Positions 8,148 through 18,000 of a DNA stretch of 64,000 nucleotides are shown here, in pieces. Numbering within the stretch: position 1 is the first letter of the stretch; each line of letters starts with the position of its first letter. This DNA comes from Spirochaetales bacterium Spiro_10. Its GTDB lineage: Bacteria; Spirochaetota; Spirochaetia; Treponematales; Treponemataceae. The position numbers were made by a program, and so were the translations under genes. The stretch covers positions 1-64,000 of the forward strand of contig LVBL01000008.1 of the NCBI GenBank assembly GCA_001604405.1, in the 5' to 3' direction. The notes below the pieces were generated by a model. It saw only the letters and a list, made by a program, of their open reading frames with translations, was not told the origin of the DNA and did no database searches.

Positions 8148-11100
8148 GGTCCGCCATCCACGCGAAGTCGCCGGCCTCTATCTCGGCCGCCCCGTTCCCC
8201 AGCGGGGCATCGACCCAGGTCGCGCTCGAGGCGAGGGTCTCGCTCTTCAGGTAATCGGCAAAACGGTCAAAGGCGCGCCTGAGAAGGTCCGACGCCTCGC
8301 CGTCCGACTTCGAGGAAACCGACAGGGCTATCCGGTCGGTGACCTCGAGGCCGCGCTCCTTGCGGAGGTTCTGGACGCCGCGAACGAGATCTCGCACGCA
8401 TCCCTCGAGCAGGAGCTCCTCGGTCACCTCGGTGTCGAGCGCGACGGTAAGCGTCCCCTCGTTCACGACGCGGAGGTTCGCCTTCTCGACCCGATTGACC
8501 ACGATCTTCTCAGCGGTTACTTCGACGGACTTGCCCTCGACGTCGATGCTGAGGGTCGAGCCCTCGACTATCGACTGGATCTCGGCCGAGGTCATCCGCT
8601 CGATGGCGGAGGCCGCGACCTTCATGGCGGGTCCGAGTTCCTTGCCAAGCACCCTGAAATTCGCCTTGGCCGAGTACTCCACGAGCTCGTCTTCCTTGTC
8701 GTGGAACACGACCTCCTTTACGTTCAGCTCCTCCCGTATGGATTCCTCCATCTCGAGCAGGACCTTCTTCTCGTCGGGGTTCCTGGTCACGAGTTCCACG
8801 GACTTGAGCGGCTGTCGGGTCTTGAGGCTGTACTGGTAACGCAGGCTCCGTCCCATGGAAACGGCCTTCTGGACGGTCTCCATCTTGAACTCGAGGGCGT
8901 CGTCGCGCAACGCGGCGTCGTACGCGGGATAGTCGGCCAGATGGACCGATTCGGGATCGTCGCCGGCGCGCAGGTTCCTCCAGATCGATTCCGTGATGAA
9001 CGGGATGACGGGAGCGGCCACGAGGGCGAACTTACGGAGCGCCGAGTAGAGCGTGTCGTACGCGAAGCGCTTGTCGCCATCGTTCTCGCTCTTCCAGAAC
9101 CTTCGCCTCGACCGTCGTATGTACCAGTTGTTGAGCTGGTCGACGAAGGAGACGATCGGGTCGATGGCGCGGGAGAGGTCGTAGGCATCAAGGGCCTCGG
9201 ACACGTCCCGTACCATCCTTTCGGTTATGGAAAGAATCCAGCGATCGAGGGGATTCGAGCTCTCAACCCCACCCTCGCGCGCCTTCCGGGTCTCGGGACG
9301 GCCTATTCCGTCGATGTTCGCGTAGGTGACGTAAAAGCTGTAGCTGTTCCACAGCGGTATCAGGATGCCCTTTAGGACGTCCCTGACGCCCTCGTCCGAG
9401 TACTTCAGGTCGTCGGCCTTCACGACCGCGGAGTGCATGAGAAAGAGCCTGAGGGCGTCCGCGCCGAACTCGTTGACGACCTTGTTCGGGTCGGTATAGT
9501 TGCGGAGCGATTTGGACATCTTCTTTCCGTCGGTAGCGAGCACGAGCCCGTTGACGACGCAGGCCTTGAAGGCGGGCCTGTCGAAGAGGGCGGCGGCGAG
9601 CACGGTCAGCGTATAAAACCAGCCGCGCGTCTGGTCGAGTCCCTCGGAGATGAAGTCGGCCGGAAAGTGGCTCTCGAAATAATCCTTGTTCTCGAAGGGA
9701 TAGTGGTTCTGCGCGTAGGGCATGGCGCCCGACTCGAACCAGCAATCGAGTACCTCCGGAACGCGCGACATCGCCGAGCCGCATTCGCACGGGACCGAGA
9801 TGCCGTCCACGAAATGCTTGTGCAGGTCTTCCGGGTACGTCCCCGAAAGGGCCTTGAGCTCATCCCTGCTTCCCACGCACAGCGTCTTTCCGCAGTCCGG
9901 GCACTTCCATATGGGAAGCGGGTTGCCCCAGAAGCGGTTGCGGCTTATCGCCCAGTCACGGGCGCCCTCGAGCCATTTGCCGAATCGTCCGTCGCGTATA
10001 TGGGCCGGCTGCCAGGTGACGGAGAAGTTCGCCTTGAGCATGCGCTCCTTGATCTTCTCCACGGAGACGAACCAGCTTCCGACGGCGCGATAGATGAGCG
10101 GGCTCGAGCAGCGCCAGCAATGGGGATACGAGTGGAGTATCTGGTCCCGCTTGACGAGCTTTCCCTCCGCCTTGAGCCGCTCCATGATAGCCTTGTCGGC
10201 GTCCTTCACGAAGACGCCCGCGTAATCGGACACCTCGGAAGTGAACCTGCATTCGGCGTCCACCGGGCACACCGTGGGCACGCCGGTGCCCTTGAAGACC
10301 TTGTTGTCGTCCTCTCCGAAGCCGGGGGCGGTATGAACGATGCCGGTTCCGTCCTCGGTGGTGACGAAGTCCGCGAGGAAGGTCCGGAACGCGCCGGGAC
10401 TTCCGTCCTCGTTTTTCGCGAGGGCGGCGAAATACGGAAAGAGCGGCTCGTAGGTCAGGCCCTGCAACTCGGAGCCCTTCTTTTTCCAGAGGATCGAGCA
10501 CGAGGCCGGGTCCTTGTAATAGGCGCCAAGCCGGGCCTCGGCGAGTATGTAGCGGTCATTTCCGTCCGCCACCATCACGTAATCGATGTCGGGTCCCATC
10601 GTGAGTCCGAGGTTGCTCGGAAGCGTCCACGGGGTAGTCGTCCAGGCGAGAAGATAGGTGGAACCGTTCGCGAGGGCGGCGTCACCTCCCGAGGCGAAGG
10701 TCCGTTCGGCGGCGCTCCCCTTCACCGTTCCTTTCACCGCGAAGCGCACGGTGATGGCGGGGTCGTGAACGTCCTTGTAGCCGCCGAGGTTGAGCTCGTG
10801 GTTCGAAAGCACGGTCGAGCACCGGGGGCAATACGGAAGAATATAGTGGCCTTCGTACAGCAGGCCCTCTTCCCACAGGCGTTTCATCACCCACCAGATG
10901 GATTCCATGTAATCGGGTTCCATGGTCTTGTAGTCGTTGTCGAAGTCCACCCAGCGGCCGAGGCGGGTTATCGTGTCGCGCCATTCCTTGACGTACCGGA
11001 GCACGCTCGCCCGGCAGGCCTCGTTGAACCGGGCGATGCCGTATTTCTCTATGTCGGTCTTCGAATTGAGACCGAGTTCCTTCTCGATGAGGTTTTCGAC

Positions 11101-11373
11101 GGGAAGGCCGTGACAGTCCCAGCCGAAACGGCGCTCGACCTTCTTGCCCTTCATGGCCTGATAGCGGGGTATGATATCCTTGATCGTGCTCGGCACGAAG
11201 TGTCCGAAATGCGGAAGCCCGGTCGCGAAGGGGGGGCCGTCGTAAAACACGAATTCCTCCGCTCCCGCGCGGTTATCGATCGACTTCTTGAAGATGTCGT
11301 GTTCGCTCCAAAACGCGAGTATCCGCTCTTCCTCGGCGGGAAAGCTCACTTTGGGATCAACCGGGTCGTACAT
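8134..11373 (-). CDS. ileS: Isoleucine--tRNA ligase, eukaryote-like type
   Basis: 1079 residues; charges tRNA-Ile with isoleucine. The class I signature HIGH appears as HFGH in GLPHFGHFVPS near residue 53, and KMSKS in KKMSKSLRNYTDP near 618. The editing domain begins around AWTTTPWTLPSN. CPRC, CWRC and CPDC pairs suggest zinc sites. The sequence around GTIKDIIPRYQAMKGKKVER-type residues (here STIKDIIPRY) marks the IleRS type found in eukaryotes and in mupirocin-resistant bacteria. The start at 11373 (MYDPVDPK) has GAGGAG ten bases upstream; a longer frame to 11439 lacks support. A TATACT at 11410-11415 may be its -10 box. Heads an operon with the lipoprotein and zinc-ribbon genes. Confidence 0.97.
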   Translation of the reverse strand: MYDPVDPKVSFPAEEERILAFWSEHDIFKKSIDNRAGAEEFVFYDGPPFATGLPHFGHFVPSTIKDIIPRYQAMKGKKVERRFGWDCHGLPVENLIEKELGLNSKTDIEKYGIARFNEACRASVLRYVKEWRDTITRLGRWVDFDNDYKTMEPDYMESIWWVMKRLWEEGLLYEGHYILPYCPRCSTVLSNHELNLGGYKDVHDPAITVRFAVKGTVKGSAAERTFASGGDAALANGSTYLLAWTTTPWTLPSNLGLTMGPDIDYVMVADGNDRYILAEARLGAYYKDPASCSILWKKKGSELQGLTYEPLFPYFAALAKNEDGSPGAFRTFLADFVTTEDGTGIVHTAPGFGEDDNKVFKGTGVPTVCPVDAECRFTSEVSDYAGVFVKDADKAIMERLKAEGKLVKRDQILHSYPHCWRCSSPLIYRAVGSWFVSVEKIKERMLKANFSVTWQPAHIRDGRFGKWLEGARDWAISRNRFWGNPLPIWKCPDCGKTLCVGSRDELKALSGTYPEDLHKHFVDGISVPCECGSAMSRVPEVLDCWFESGAMPYAQNHYPFENKDYFESHFPADFISEGLDQTRGWFYTLTVLAAALFDRPAFKACVVNGLVLATDGKKMSKSLRNYTDPNKVVNEFGADALRLFLMHSAVVKADDLKYSDEGVRDVLKGILIPLWNSYSFYVTYANIDGIGRPETRKAREGGVESSNPLDRWILSITERMVRDVSEALDAYDLSRAIDPIVSFVDQLNNWYIRRSRRRFWKSENDGDKRFAYDTLYSALRKFALVAAPVIPFITESIWRNLRAGDDPESVHLADYPAYDAALRDDALEFKMETVQKAVSMGRSLRYQYSLKTRQPLKSVELVTRNPDEKKVLLEMEESIREELNVKEVVFHDKEDELVEYSAKANFRVLGKELGPAMKVAASAIERMTSAEIQSIVEGSTLSIDVEGKSVEVTAEKIVVNRVEKANLRVVNEGTLTVALDTEVTEELLLEGCVRDLVRGVQNLRKERGLEVTDRIALSVSSKSDGEASDLLRRAFDRFADYLKSETLASSATWVDAPLGNGAAEIEAGDFAWMADLARA

Positions 11374-11475
11374 GGCTGCTGACTCCTCGACGCTTAATGA
11401 ATGGACGCAAGTATAGCCGATTCGGAGGTTTGTTTCCATACGGGTACTCGGGCGTCTTTCGGCATGCCCGACACC

Positions 11476-11504
11476 TTGACTTTCCCCGGTTTCGGGTATA
11501 TCGT
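11476..11504 (+). promoter_or_regulatory. Candidate rex promoter
   Basis: TTGACT (11476-11481) and TATCGT (11499-11504) are 17 bases apart, 30 bases before the rex ATG. No clear Rex operator palindrome was seen here. Confidence 0.4.
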
Positions 11505-11534
11505 TAAAAAAAACCCGATTAGCAAGGACGTTTC

Positions 11535-12173
11535 ATGGCCAAACACAAGATAACGGCTATCCCCTCCATTCGCCGGCTTCCTTCGTATTTGCACATAATC
11601 AGGCAATCGCGGGAGGAAGGGCAGGAGTATATCTCGGGGACCGTCATCGCGCAGGAACTCCATCTCGAACCCATCCAGGTTCGCAAGGATCTCGCCATAA
11701 CGGGTATCGTCGGCAAGCCGAAAAAAGGGTATCCGGTTGTCGCCCTGATGGCGGCCATAGAGCATTTTCTCGGATGGGACGAGATCCAGCAGGCCGTACT
11801 CATCGGCGCGGGCAACCTCGGGACCGCCCTGGCCGGTTACCAGGAGTTCCACTACCACGGGCTCCACATCTGCGCGGCCTTCGACCGCGATACCTCGAAA
11901 ATCGGCACGTCGATACACGGAGTTCCCGTCTTCTCTCTGGAAACGCTTCCCATACAGATACGGAACCTCAAGGCCACCATCGCCATTCTGACCGTGCCGT
12001 CGTCGAACGCCCAGGAGATAACCGACATCCTCGTCGGCGCCGGAATCTCCGCCATCTGGAATTTCACGAACGTCAAGCTCAAGGTGCCCGAGACGGTCGT
12101 GGTCCAGAAAGAGGACCTGACCTCGGGGTACGCCATGCTCTGCGTCATGATGAACGCATCCAGGCACGAATGA
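11535..12173 (+). CDS. rex: Redox-sensing transcriptional repressor Rex
   Basis: 212 residues. Rex binds NADH or NAD+ and represses fermentation and respiration genes when NADH is low. The N-terminal winged helix (RRLPSYLHIIRQ, then VRKDLAITG) and the Rossmann motif GAGNLGTAL near residue 97 are clear, and the C-terminal helix that swaps between subunits is present (TSGYAMLCVMMN). AAGGA lies close upstream of the ATG. The stop overlaps the ATG of the methyltransferase gene in ATGA, so the two are translationally coupled. Confidence 0.95.
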   Translation: MAKHKITAIPSIRRLPSYLHIIRQSREEGQEYISGTVIAQELHLEPIQVRKDLAITGIVGKPKKGYPVVALMAAIEHFLGWDEIQQAVLIGAGNLGTALAGYQEFHYHGLHICAAFDRDTSKIGTSIHGVPVFSLETLPIQIRNLKATIAILTVPSSNAQEITDILVGAGISAIWNFTNVKLKVPETVVVQKEDLTSGYAMLCVMMNASRHE

Positions 12174-13222
12174 GCGCGACCGACGGACCCGCGGACGAGA
12201 CCGCGCGCAAGACGGCGGAACAGGCGGTGATCTTCGCCAATCGCCTCGACAAACGCCACAAGCACCTCAGGAAATGGGCGCGTCGCACCGGCGTTAGCTG
12301 CTTTCGGGTATACGACCGCGACATCCCCGAGATCCCGCTCTCGTGCGACCTCTATGAAGAGGCCGATACGGGACGGCGCCACCTGCTCATCTCGCTTTAC
12401 GAGCGACCCTACGAAAAGGACGAAGCGGAGGAGGAACGCTGGCTCCTTGCCATGAAGGAGGCCGCCGCCGACATCCTTTCCGTAGACCCGGAGTTGGCCT
12501 ACACGCGCATGCGCAAGCGCCAGCGCGGCGAAAGCTCGCAATACGAACGCGTGTCCGTTTCGCGGGAACGCGTCACCGTCATCGAGGGCGGGTCCCGCTT
12601 CCTCGTCGACCTTTCGGCCTATCTCGACACCGGCCTTTTTCTCGATCATCGTCCCGCGCGCGCCATGGTCCGCTCCGAGGCGGAAGGGAAGCGCGTACTC
12701 AACCTTTTTTGCTACACTGGGGCCTTCTCCGTTCACGCCGCGGCGGGCGGGGCCTCGTCCGTAACGTCGGTGGATATATCGAACACCTATCTCTCGTGGG
12801 CCGCGGAGAACCTGACGCTGAACGGTTTCGCGGCGTCCTTTCCGTCATCCCCCGCATCCCGCTACCCGCTCGTCCGCGAGGACGTCAAGGCCTTTCTCGC
12901 GGCGAGCATGCGCTCGGGCCGGCGCTGGGACCTCATAGTATGCGATCCGCCGACCTTCTCGAATTCGAAGCGCGCGGTCGACATCCTCGACGTCAACCGG
13001 GACTGGGCAAGCCTTTGCAGAGGCTGTCTCGCCCTCCTCGCCCCCGGCGGAAGCCTCTATTTTTCAAGCAACTCGCGTTCCCTGAAATTCGATCCCGCCG
13101 AGATCGGCGGCGCGGCCGCCAACGAGCGAACGACGGTACGCGACCTGACTGAAGCCTCCATCCCCGAGGACTTTCGCGACAGGCGCGTCCACCGGCTGTG
13201 GAAGATCACCGTTCCGAGCTGA
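12170..13222 (+). CDS. Class I SAM-dependent rRNA methyltransferase (RlmK/RlmI-like)
   Basis: 350 residues. Residues about 30-120 form the alpha/beta region seen before the catalytic domain in the RlmK half of RlmKL (NRLDKRHKHLRKWARRTG). The SAM-binding motif is VLNLFCYTGAFSVHAA near residue 178, and the catalytic motif DPPTFSNSK near 265 is the RlmK signature. RlmK makes m7G2069 in 23S rRNA; the related RlmI methylates C1962, so target specificity is inferred. Begins inside the rex stop codon (ATGA). Convergent with the metallophosphoesterase gene nine bases later, with no terminator visible between them. Confidence 0.85.
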   Translation: MSATDGPADETARKTAEQAVIFANRLDKRHKHLRKWARRTGVSCFRVYDRDIPEIPLSCDLYEEADTGRRHLLISLYERPYEKDEAEEERWLLAMKEAAADILSVDPELAYTRMRKRQRGESSQYERVSVSRERVTVIEGGSRFLVDLSAYLDTGLFLDHRPARAMVRSEAEGKRVLNLFCYTGAFSVHAAAGGASSVTSVDISNTYLSWAAENLTLNGFAASFPSSPASRYPLVREDVKAFLAASMRSGRRWDLIVCDPPTFSNSKRAVDILDVNRDWASLCRGCLALLAPGGSLYFSSNSRSLKFDPAEIGGAAANERTTVRDLTEASIPEDFRDRRVHRLWKITVPS

Positions 13223-13231
13223 AGGCGCGGA

Positions 13232-14980
13232 TCAGAGTTTTTTGACCCTCACGCGCGCGCGTTTGGGCGAATCGGTCACCACGACCCAGCTCGGGCCCCG
13301 CTGTTTGTCGTTCTTGCAGATGGCGCCCGTATTCGCGTATACGCCCTGCCTCTGCCGGTCCATGACGTATTCGAGCCTGGAGCTGTGCGTATGGCCCATG
13401 ATGACGAAGAGATCGTCGGGCTTTCCAGAAAAAAGCCGCGAAAACCAGAGCTTCCAGTCGCGCGGCCCGAACTTCTCGCGCGCGTAGCCCTCCAGCCCGT
13501 TCTTCCCGGTCGCCACAAAAAACGACGTGGACCGGGTCTTGAGCCAGTCCTCAAGCAGCCAGGAGTAGCACTCCTTGACCTGACGTACCGTGACATAGTC
13601 CTGGCCGTCGTCCTGTCCCGTGACGCTCGGCAGGTAAATTCTCGTGCGGTTGTTGAGGTGCCGCTCGTCGGGCAGCTTCCCGTTTACGTACGCCAGAAGC
13701 GCGTCGATAAAGAACCGTATGAAGAGCTGGCCCATGCGGCTCTTTCGCGACTCGCCGCCTTTATCGACGAGGGTGGCGGTTCCGACCCGCGAGTACGCCG
13801 CGCGAAGCAGCTTGTCGACCGTGACGCCGGGTCCCGCGGTCTGGGATTCGGTCGCGGCGAAAATGCGCGCGACGAAATAGCCGAGCGGAAGGTGGCGGAT
13901 CGCCTCGGGATGCCTGTCGGTAGCGTTGAAAAAATCCGCCTCGTGCCCGTGTTCGACCGCCAGGACGGTACCGCACGAAAGGACGTGGCTTTTCTCGAAC
14001 TCGAGGTGGTCTACCAGCCTCATGTTCTTGCCGCCCACGGCGAGTTCCTCAAGGTCGTCCTGGCGTACGTGCATGTCGTGGTTGCCGGAAATGTACCACA
14101 CCGCGTCCAGTTTCTCGATACAGGCGCGCAAGGGCGCCATGAAGAGGGAATCCCTCCACGACGCGATCGTCTCGCGTATGGAAAGCGGACGCGTTTCCGG
14201 GGGATAGAGCCAGTCGTCAAAGAGGTCCCCGACGAACACGAGCTCGCGGACGCGCCTGTCGTGGGATATCTTGTGCAGCAAAATGGTCAGGTACACCTCG
14301 TACACGCCGAAGAACCAGCCGGCGTCGGCTCCGTCCCTCCCCCGCGGCCCGATATGCACGTCACTGATGAACACGATCTGGTTTTTCGGTCCCGAACCCG
14401 TTTGCGCGATCCCGTAGACGTTCATCTTGAGCTCGTCGAAGGAATCGATGAGGTTTATGACGTTTTCCGATATCAGCCCGCAGATGAACCACATCGGCGC
14501 GATCGCCCAGCTCGTGTATACCCATATCGTGCCCGGACCTCTGTAGTACCATATCTGGCAACCCGTCAGCCAGACGAGGACCCATCCCAGGGCGCACTCG
14601 AGACCAAGGATGATGAACATGTAGACTATGCCGCGAAGGATAAGCGGCACGTCTTTTTTTTTCATGAAGCGGTAGGCGGGTTCGAGTCCGAAAACGCAGA
14701 TGGTCGCGTACACGAAGAACATGTAGAGGCTCGCCTGTCCGAACAGCGTATGTATCTCGATGTCCCAGATGTGGCCGAGCTCGAGTTTGGGGTCGACGAG
14801 CCACTCGTACTGGAACAGGAAGGAAATCTGCGGAATTATGCGGCCGACCTTCGTGATCGTGTAAAACGCGACCTCCCCCGCGACGAGCAGGGCGCCGTAG
14901 ATGCAAAACCGGAACAGGCCCTGGCGCGCCCGTTTCCACCAGGATTTCAGGTGATCGTATCTCATCGCTTCCGTTCTCAC
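13232..14980 (-). CDS. Membrane-anchored calcineurin-like metallophosphoesterase
   Basis: About 582 residues from a GTG at 14980 with GGGGGAAG upstream; ATG at 14965 or GTG at 15022 are alternatives. The first 180 residues carry four or five membrane helices (FCIYGALLVAGEVAFY, ASLYMFFVYATICVFGL, IVYMFIILGLECALGWVL, SWAIAPMWFICGLI). The rest is a complete metallophosphoesterase: DVHIG, GDLFDDW, GNHDMH, EHGHEADF and GHTHSS supply the metal ligands. An insertion of about 130 residues separates the HGH and GHTH motifs. Probably a membrane-surface phosphodiesterase or phosphatase; LpxH-like lipid phosphatases share the fold. Last gene of the radical SAM-lipase-cyclase operon. Confidence 0.8.
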   Translation of the reverse strand: MRTEAMRYDHLKSWWKRARQGLFRFCIYGALLVAGEVAFYTITKVGRIIPQISFLFQYEWLVDPKLELGHIWDIEIHTLFGQASLYMFFVYATICVFGLEPAYRFMKKKDVPLILRGIVYMFIILGLECALGWVLVWLTGCQIWYYRGPGTIWVYTSWAIAPMWFICGLISENVINLIDSFDELKMNVYGIAQTGSGPKNQIVFISDVHIGPRGRDGADAGWFFGVYEVYLTILLHKISHDRRVRELVFVGDLFDDWLYPPETRPLSIRETIASWRDSLFMAPLRACIEKLDAVWYISGNHDMHVRQDDLEELAVGGKNMRLVDHLEFEKSHVLSCGTVLAVEHGHEADFFNATDRHPEAIRHLPLGYFVARIFAATESQTAGPGVTVDKLLRAAYSRVGTATLVDKGGESRKSRMGQLFIRFFIDALLAYVNGKLPDERHLNNRTRIYLPSVTGQDDGQDYVTVRQVKECYSWLLEDWLKTRSTSFFVATGKNGLEGYAREKFGPRDWKLWFSRLFSGKPDDLFVIMGHTHSSRLEYVMDRQRQGVYANTGAICKNDKQRGPSWVVVTDSPKRARVRVKKL

Positions 14981-15043
14981 GCTCTTCCCCCTTTTCGTGC
15001 CATCAAACCGCTCCCGCGTCACGCGCGCGAATCCGACTTCGGG

Positions 15044-18000
15044 CTATCTCCTGACAACCCCGATTTTCTTACGTATCAACTCGGCCTGGGCCGTATTGGC
15101 GCTCGCGTTTTCGGGAAAACACCTCGCCGCCAAATCCAGCGCCTGCGCGTGCTCCCATTCGTAAGGGCTGCGCGACAGGCATTCAAGCGCCGCCGAGCAA
15201 AGTTCGCGGGCTTTCGCGTCTTTTTTTCCGAGAAGGGCGAGCCTAGCGGCCGCGCGGAGCGCCGGCCCCCGAATCAGCTCGAACGTCTCTCCCAGCCTGA
15301 CCGCGCGCGCCAGGGCGCGTTTCGCCATGCGCTCGGTCTTGCCCCGGGGAACCGAGGAAGCGCCGCTTTCCAGCGCGAAGCAGAGTGCCTCGACCGCGTT
15401 GACGTACGAGATCTTGACGTGGGGCACGCGCACGGTATACAGACGGTTTTCCCTGAGTATGTTTTTCGCGTTTCTGACGGCACCCTCGATGTCGTTCTCC
15501 TTTTCCGCGATATACGCCAAATGACCGTAATGGATGCACAGCGTCATGTGATCCTCAACGATGGCGCTCATCTCGATTCCCTCGGAGAGCATCGTCTTCG
15601 CCTCGACGGCGGTCATGGTACCCTGCAGATAACGGATGAACGGAACCTTGTTGTACGACCAGCCGATATGCATGGTCGAATGGAGCTTTCGCGCGACGCG
15701 TTCGGTCTCGAGATAGGCCCGTTCTGACTTCTGAAAGTCAGCAATGAGGAAATAGTTTTGGGCGAGCGCGCCGAGGCCCGTCATGAGCTCCCACATCTCA
15801 CCGATGCTGCGGAAGTGGTTTGTCGCGTCCTCAAGAAGGTCTATGGACTTGTGCGGCTGGCTGTAGAACAGGAAGTAGTACGCGTACCGCGACTTGTATA
15901 TGCTGGCGGCGGTCCTGCTTTTCGAACGGGCGACCACCTTGCTCGCGTTTTCGAAATGCGAAAGGCCGAGCGACGTAAAACCGACAGAAACGAGGGAAAC
16001 GGCGTAATTGCACTCGCTCATCACCCATTTGTCGCTCATGGAGCGTATCGAAAGCGTATTGTTGAGATTGCAGACGCTCGCCCACGCGATCTTCTCAGGT
16101 TTTCCGAAATAGTAGAGCTTCGTGAGGACGGAAAGGATGTCCGTGCGCATCTCGGAATATTCCCTCTTTTTCCCCGACAGTTCCCGCACGTTGTTTCCGA
16201 ACAGGAAGTGGTTCGCGGTCTGGGCGAATATCGCCTTGACGATACTCACGTACGTCGCGGCACGGCTTCGTGGCGCACGGTAGCCGAGAATGGAAAGCGA
16301 CGACTCAAGCGCGGAAACGGCCTCGTCAAAGCGTCCCTGCTCCTGCTTGCATTGCCCGATTCCCTGCAATATCGCGGCCCGGTACCACGGCCGGTCTTCC
16401 TCCTCGAGCATCCGGCCGTACATCTCCAGGGAACGCTCGTAGTCGCTGCTCTTCCGATAGGCGGCGGCAAGGGACAGGTGGATCTCGTTGACCTTCTCTT
16501 CCTTTCCCTCGATCTCGAACTTACCCAGCGCGTCTATCGCGTTATGGTAGTGCACGATCGCGTCAAGGGTGGAAAACTGCTTTTCGGATTTGACTGCGGA
16601 CTGCATGGCGTATTTGTACACGAGCGGCCAGGATTCGGCCTCGCTTGCGTGGTACTCGAGCCTTTCGACAACGGCATTGATATTGTCCGAATACCGGTTT
16701 TCCAGATACGAAAGGAGCATGATGTTCAGTTCCTTTCTCGTGCTCTCGAGTATGGTATTGTACACCACGTCCCGTATCGTTATGTGCTTGAAGTAATACG
16801 CGCTCCTTCGCTCGTCTTCGCGCAATATGAGGTTATGCGTCTCGAAATTCTCGAGCGCGTTCAGGAAGATATACTCGGAAATACCGTCCGGCACCAGGGC
16901 GCGAAGTATGTCGGAAAGGAACGACCTTCCTATGACGGACGCCGTCTTGCATACTACCTGCTCCTCGAAGAGGAGCGAGTTGAGGCGGGCGAGTATGATA
17001 TTCTGTATGGACGAGGGTATGTTGATGCTCTTAATGTCCTTCGACAGGAAATACGTTCCGTTCGAAGCCTCCACGAGCACTCCGCTCTCGATCATGTTCT
17101 GGACTATGTTCTCGATAAAAAACGGATTCGAGTCAGACGTGTTGACGATCTTGTCGACCAGTGCCTGTTCGGGCGGATCCATGTTAAGAAGCAGCGCCGC
17201 GAGCTGGCGGGCCGACTCCGGGCGCAGCTGTTCGAGCTTCATGAAGGGAACCGCATATTTGTTGAAGAACGAGATGATCGTTTCGGATTCCCTCGACACG
17301 GGAATGACGAACAGCGAGGCGGTCGCGGTGCCGTTGATGAGGTATTCGAGCATCTTGAGAGATACCGCGTCGCTCCAGTGGATGTCCTCGATTACCACCA
17401 CGATCGGCGTCTCGCGAGCCTTTTCGACGAGGATGCGGTACACGAAGGCGAAGAAACGGTCCTGCTTGATCGAGACGTCGATTTCCTTCACCGCCTCATG
17501 TTCCTCGAAATCGTAGCCGAGCATGTTCATGAAAAAGGTAATCCAGACAAGGTCGGTGATGGCGAACCGCTCGCGGAAGATATCCGTGACGCGCGCGAGC
17601 ATTCCCTCGTTCGGCATCTCCTCCTCTATTCCGACGACCGACTTGATGATGCTTCTCCACGGGAAGAATATCGTCGATTCCTCGTATTGATAACAGCTTC
17701 CGAACAGCACACGGACTTCTGGGCACAGGTCCGGAAGGCCTTCGAGAAAATTCTCGACAAGGTAGGACTTTCCCATGCCGGCGTCGCCTATGACGGGACA
17801 GAATTTGATCTCGCCTTTCAGCGACTCCCTGAAGGACTCGGTAAGCCTCGCGAGTTCGCGGTCGCGGCCTATCATGCCTACCCTTTTCTTGTCCGACCGC
17901 TTTTCCTTTCTGAGATCGACGAACCGGAACACGGCCTGCTCACGCGAGAAACCCTTCAGGTAGATTCCCTTCGCGGATTCGACGTCGCACAGGCTCTCGG

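Noticed and set aside
9433-11382. 649-residue open frame antisense to ileS
   Set aside because: Mirror frame of the conserved ileS gene; translated sequence has no recognisable domain.
11374-11534. T-box or other riboswitch before ileS and rex
   Set aside because: No T-box sequence, antiterminator or terminator pair was seen in 160 bases; ileS has an ordinary Shine-Dalgarno site.
14980-15022. GTG at 15022 as the start of the membrane phosphoesterase
   Set aside because: It would add 14 residues without a ribosome site; the GTG at 14980 has GGGGGAAG upstream.
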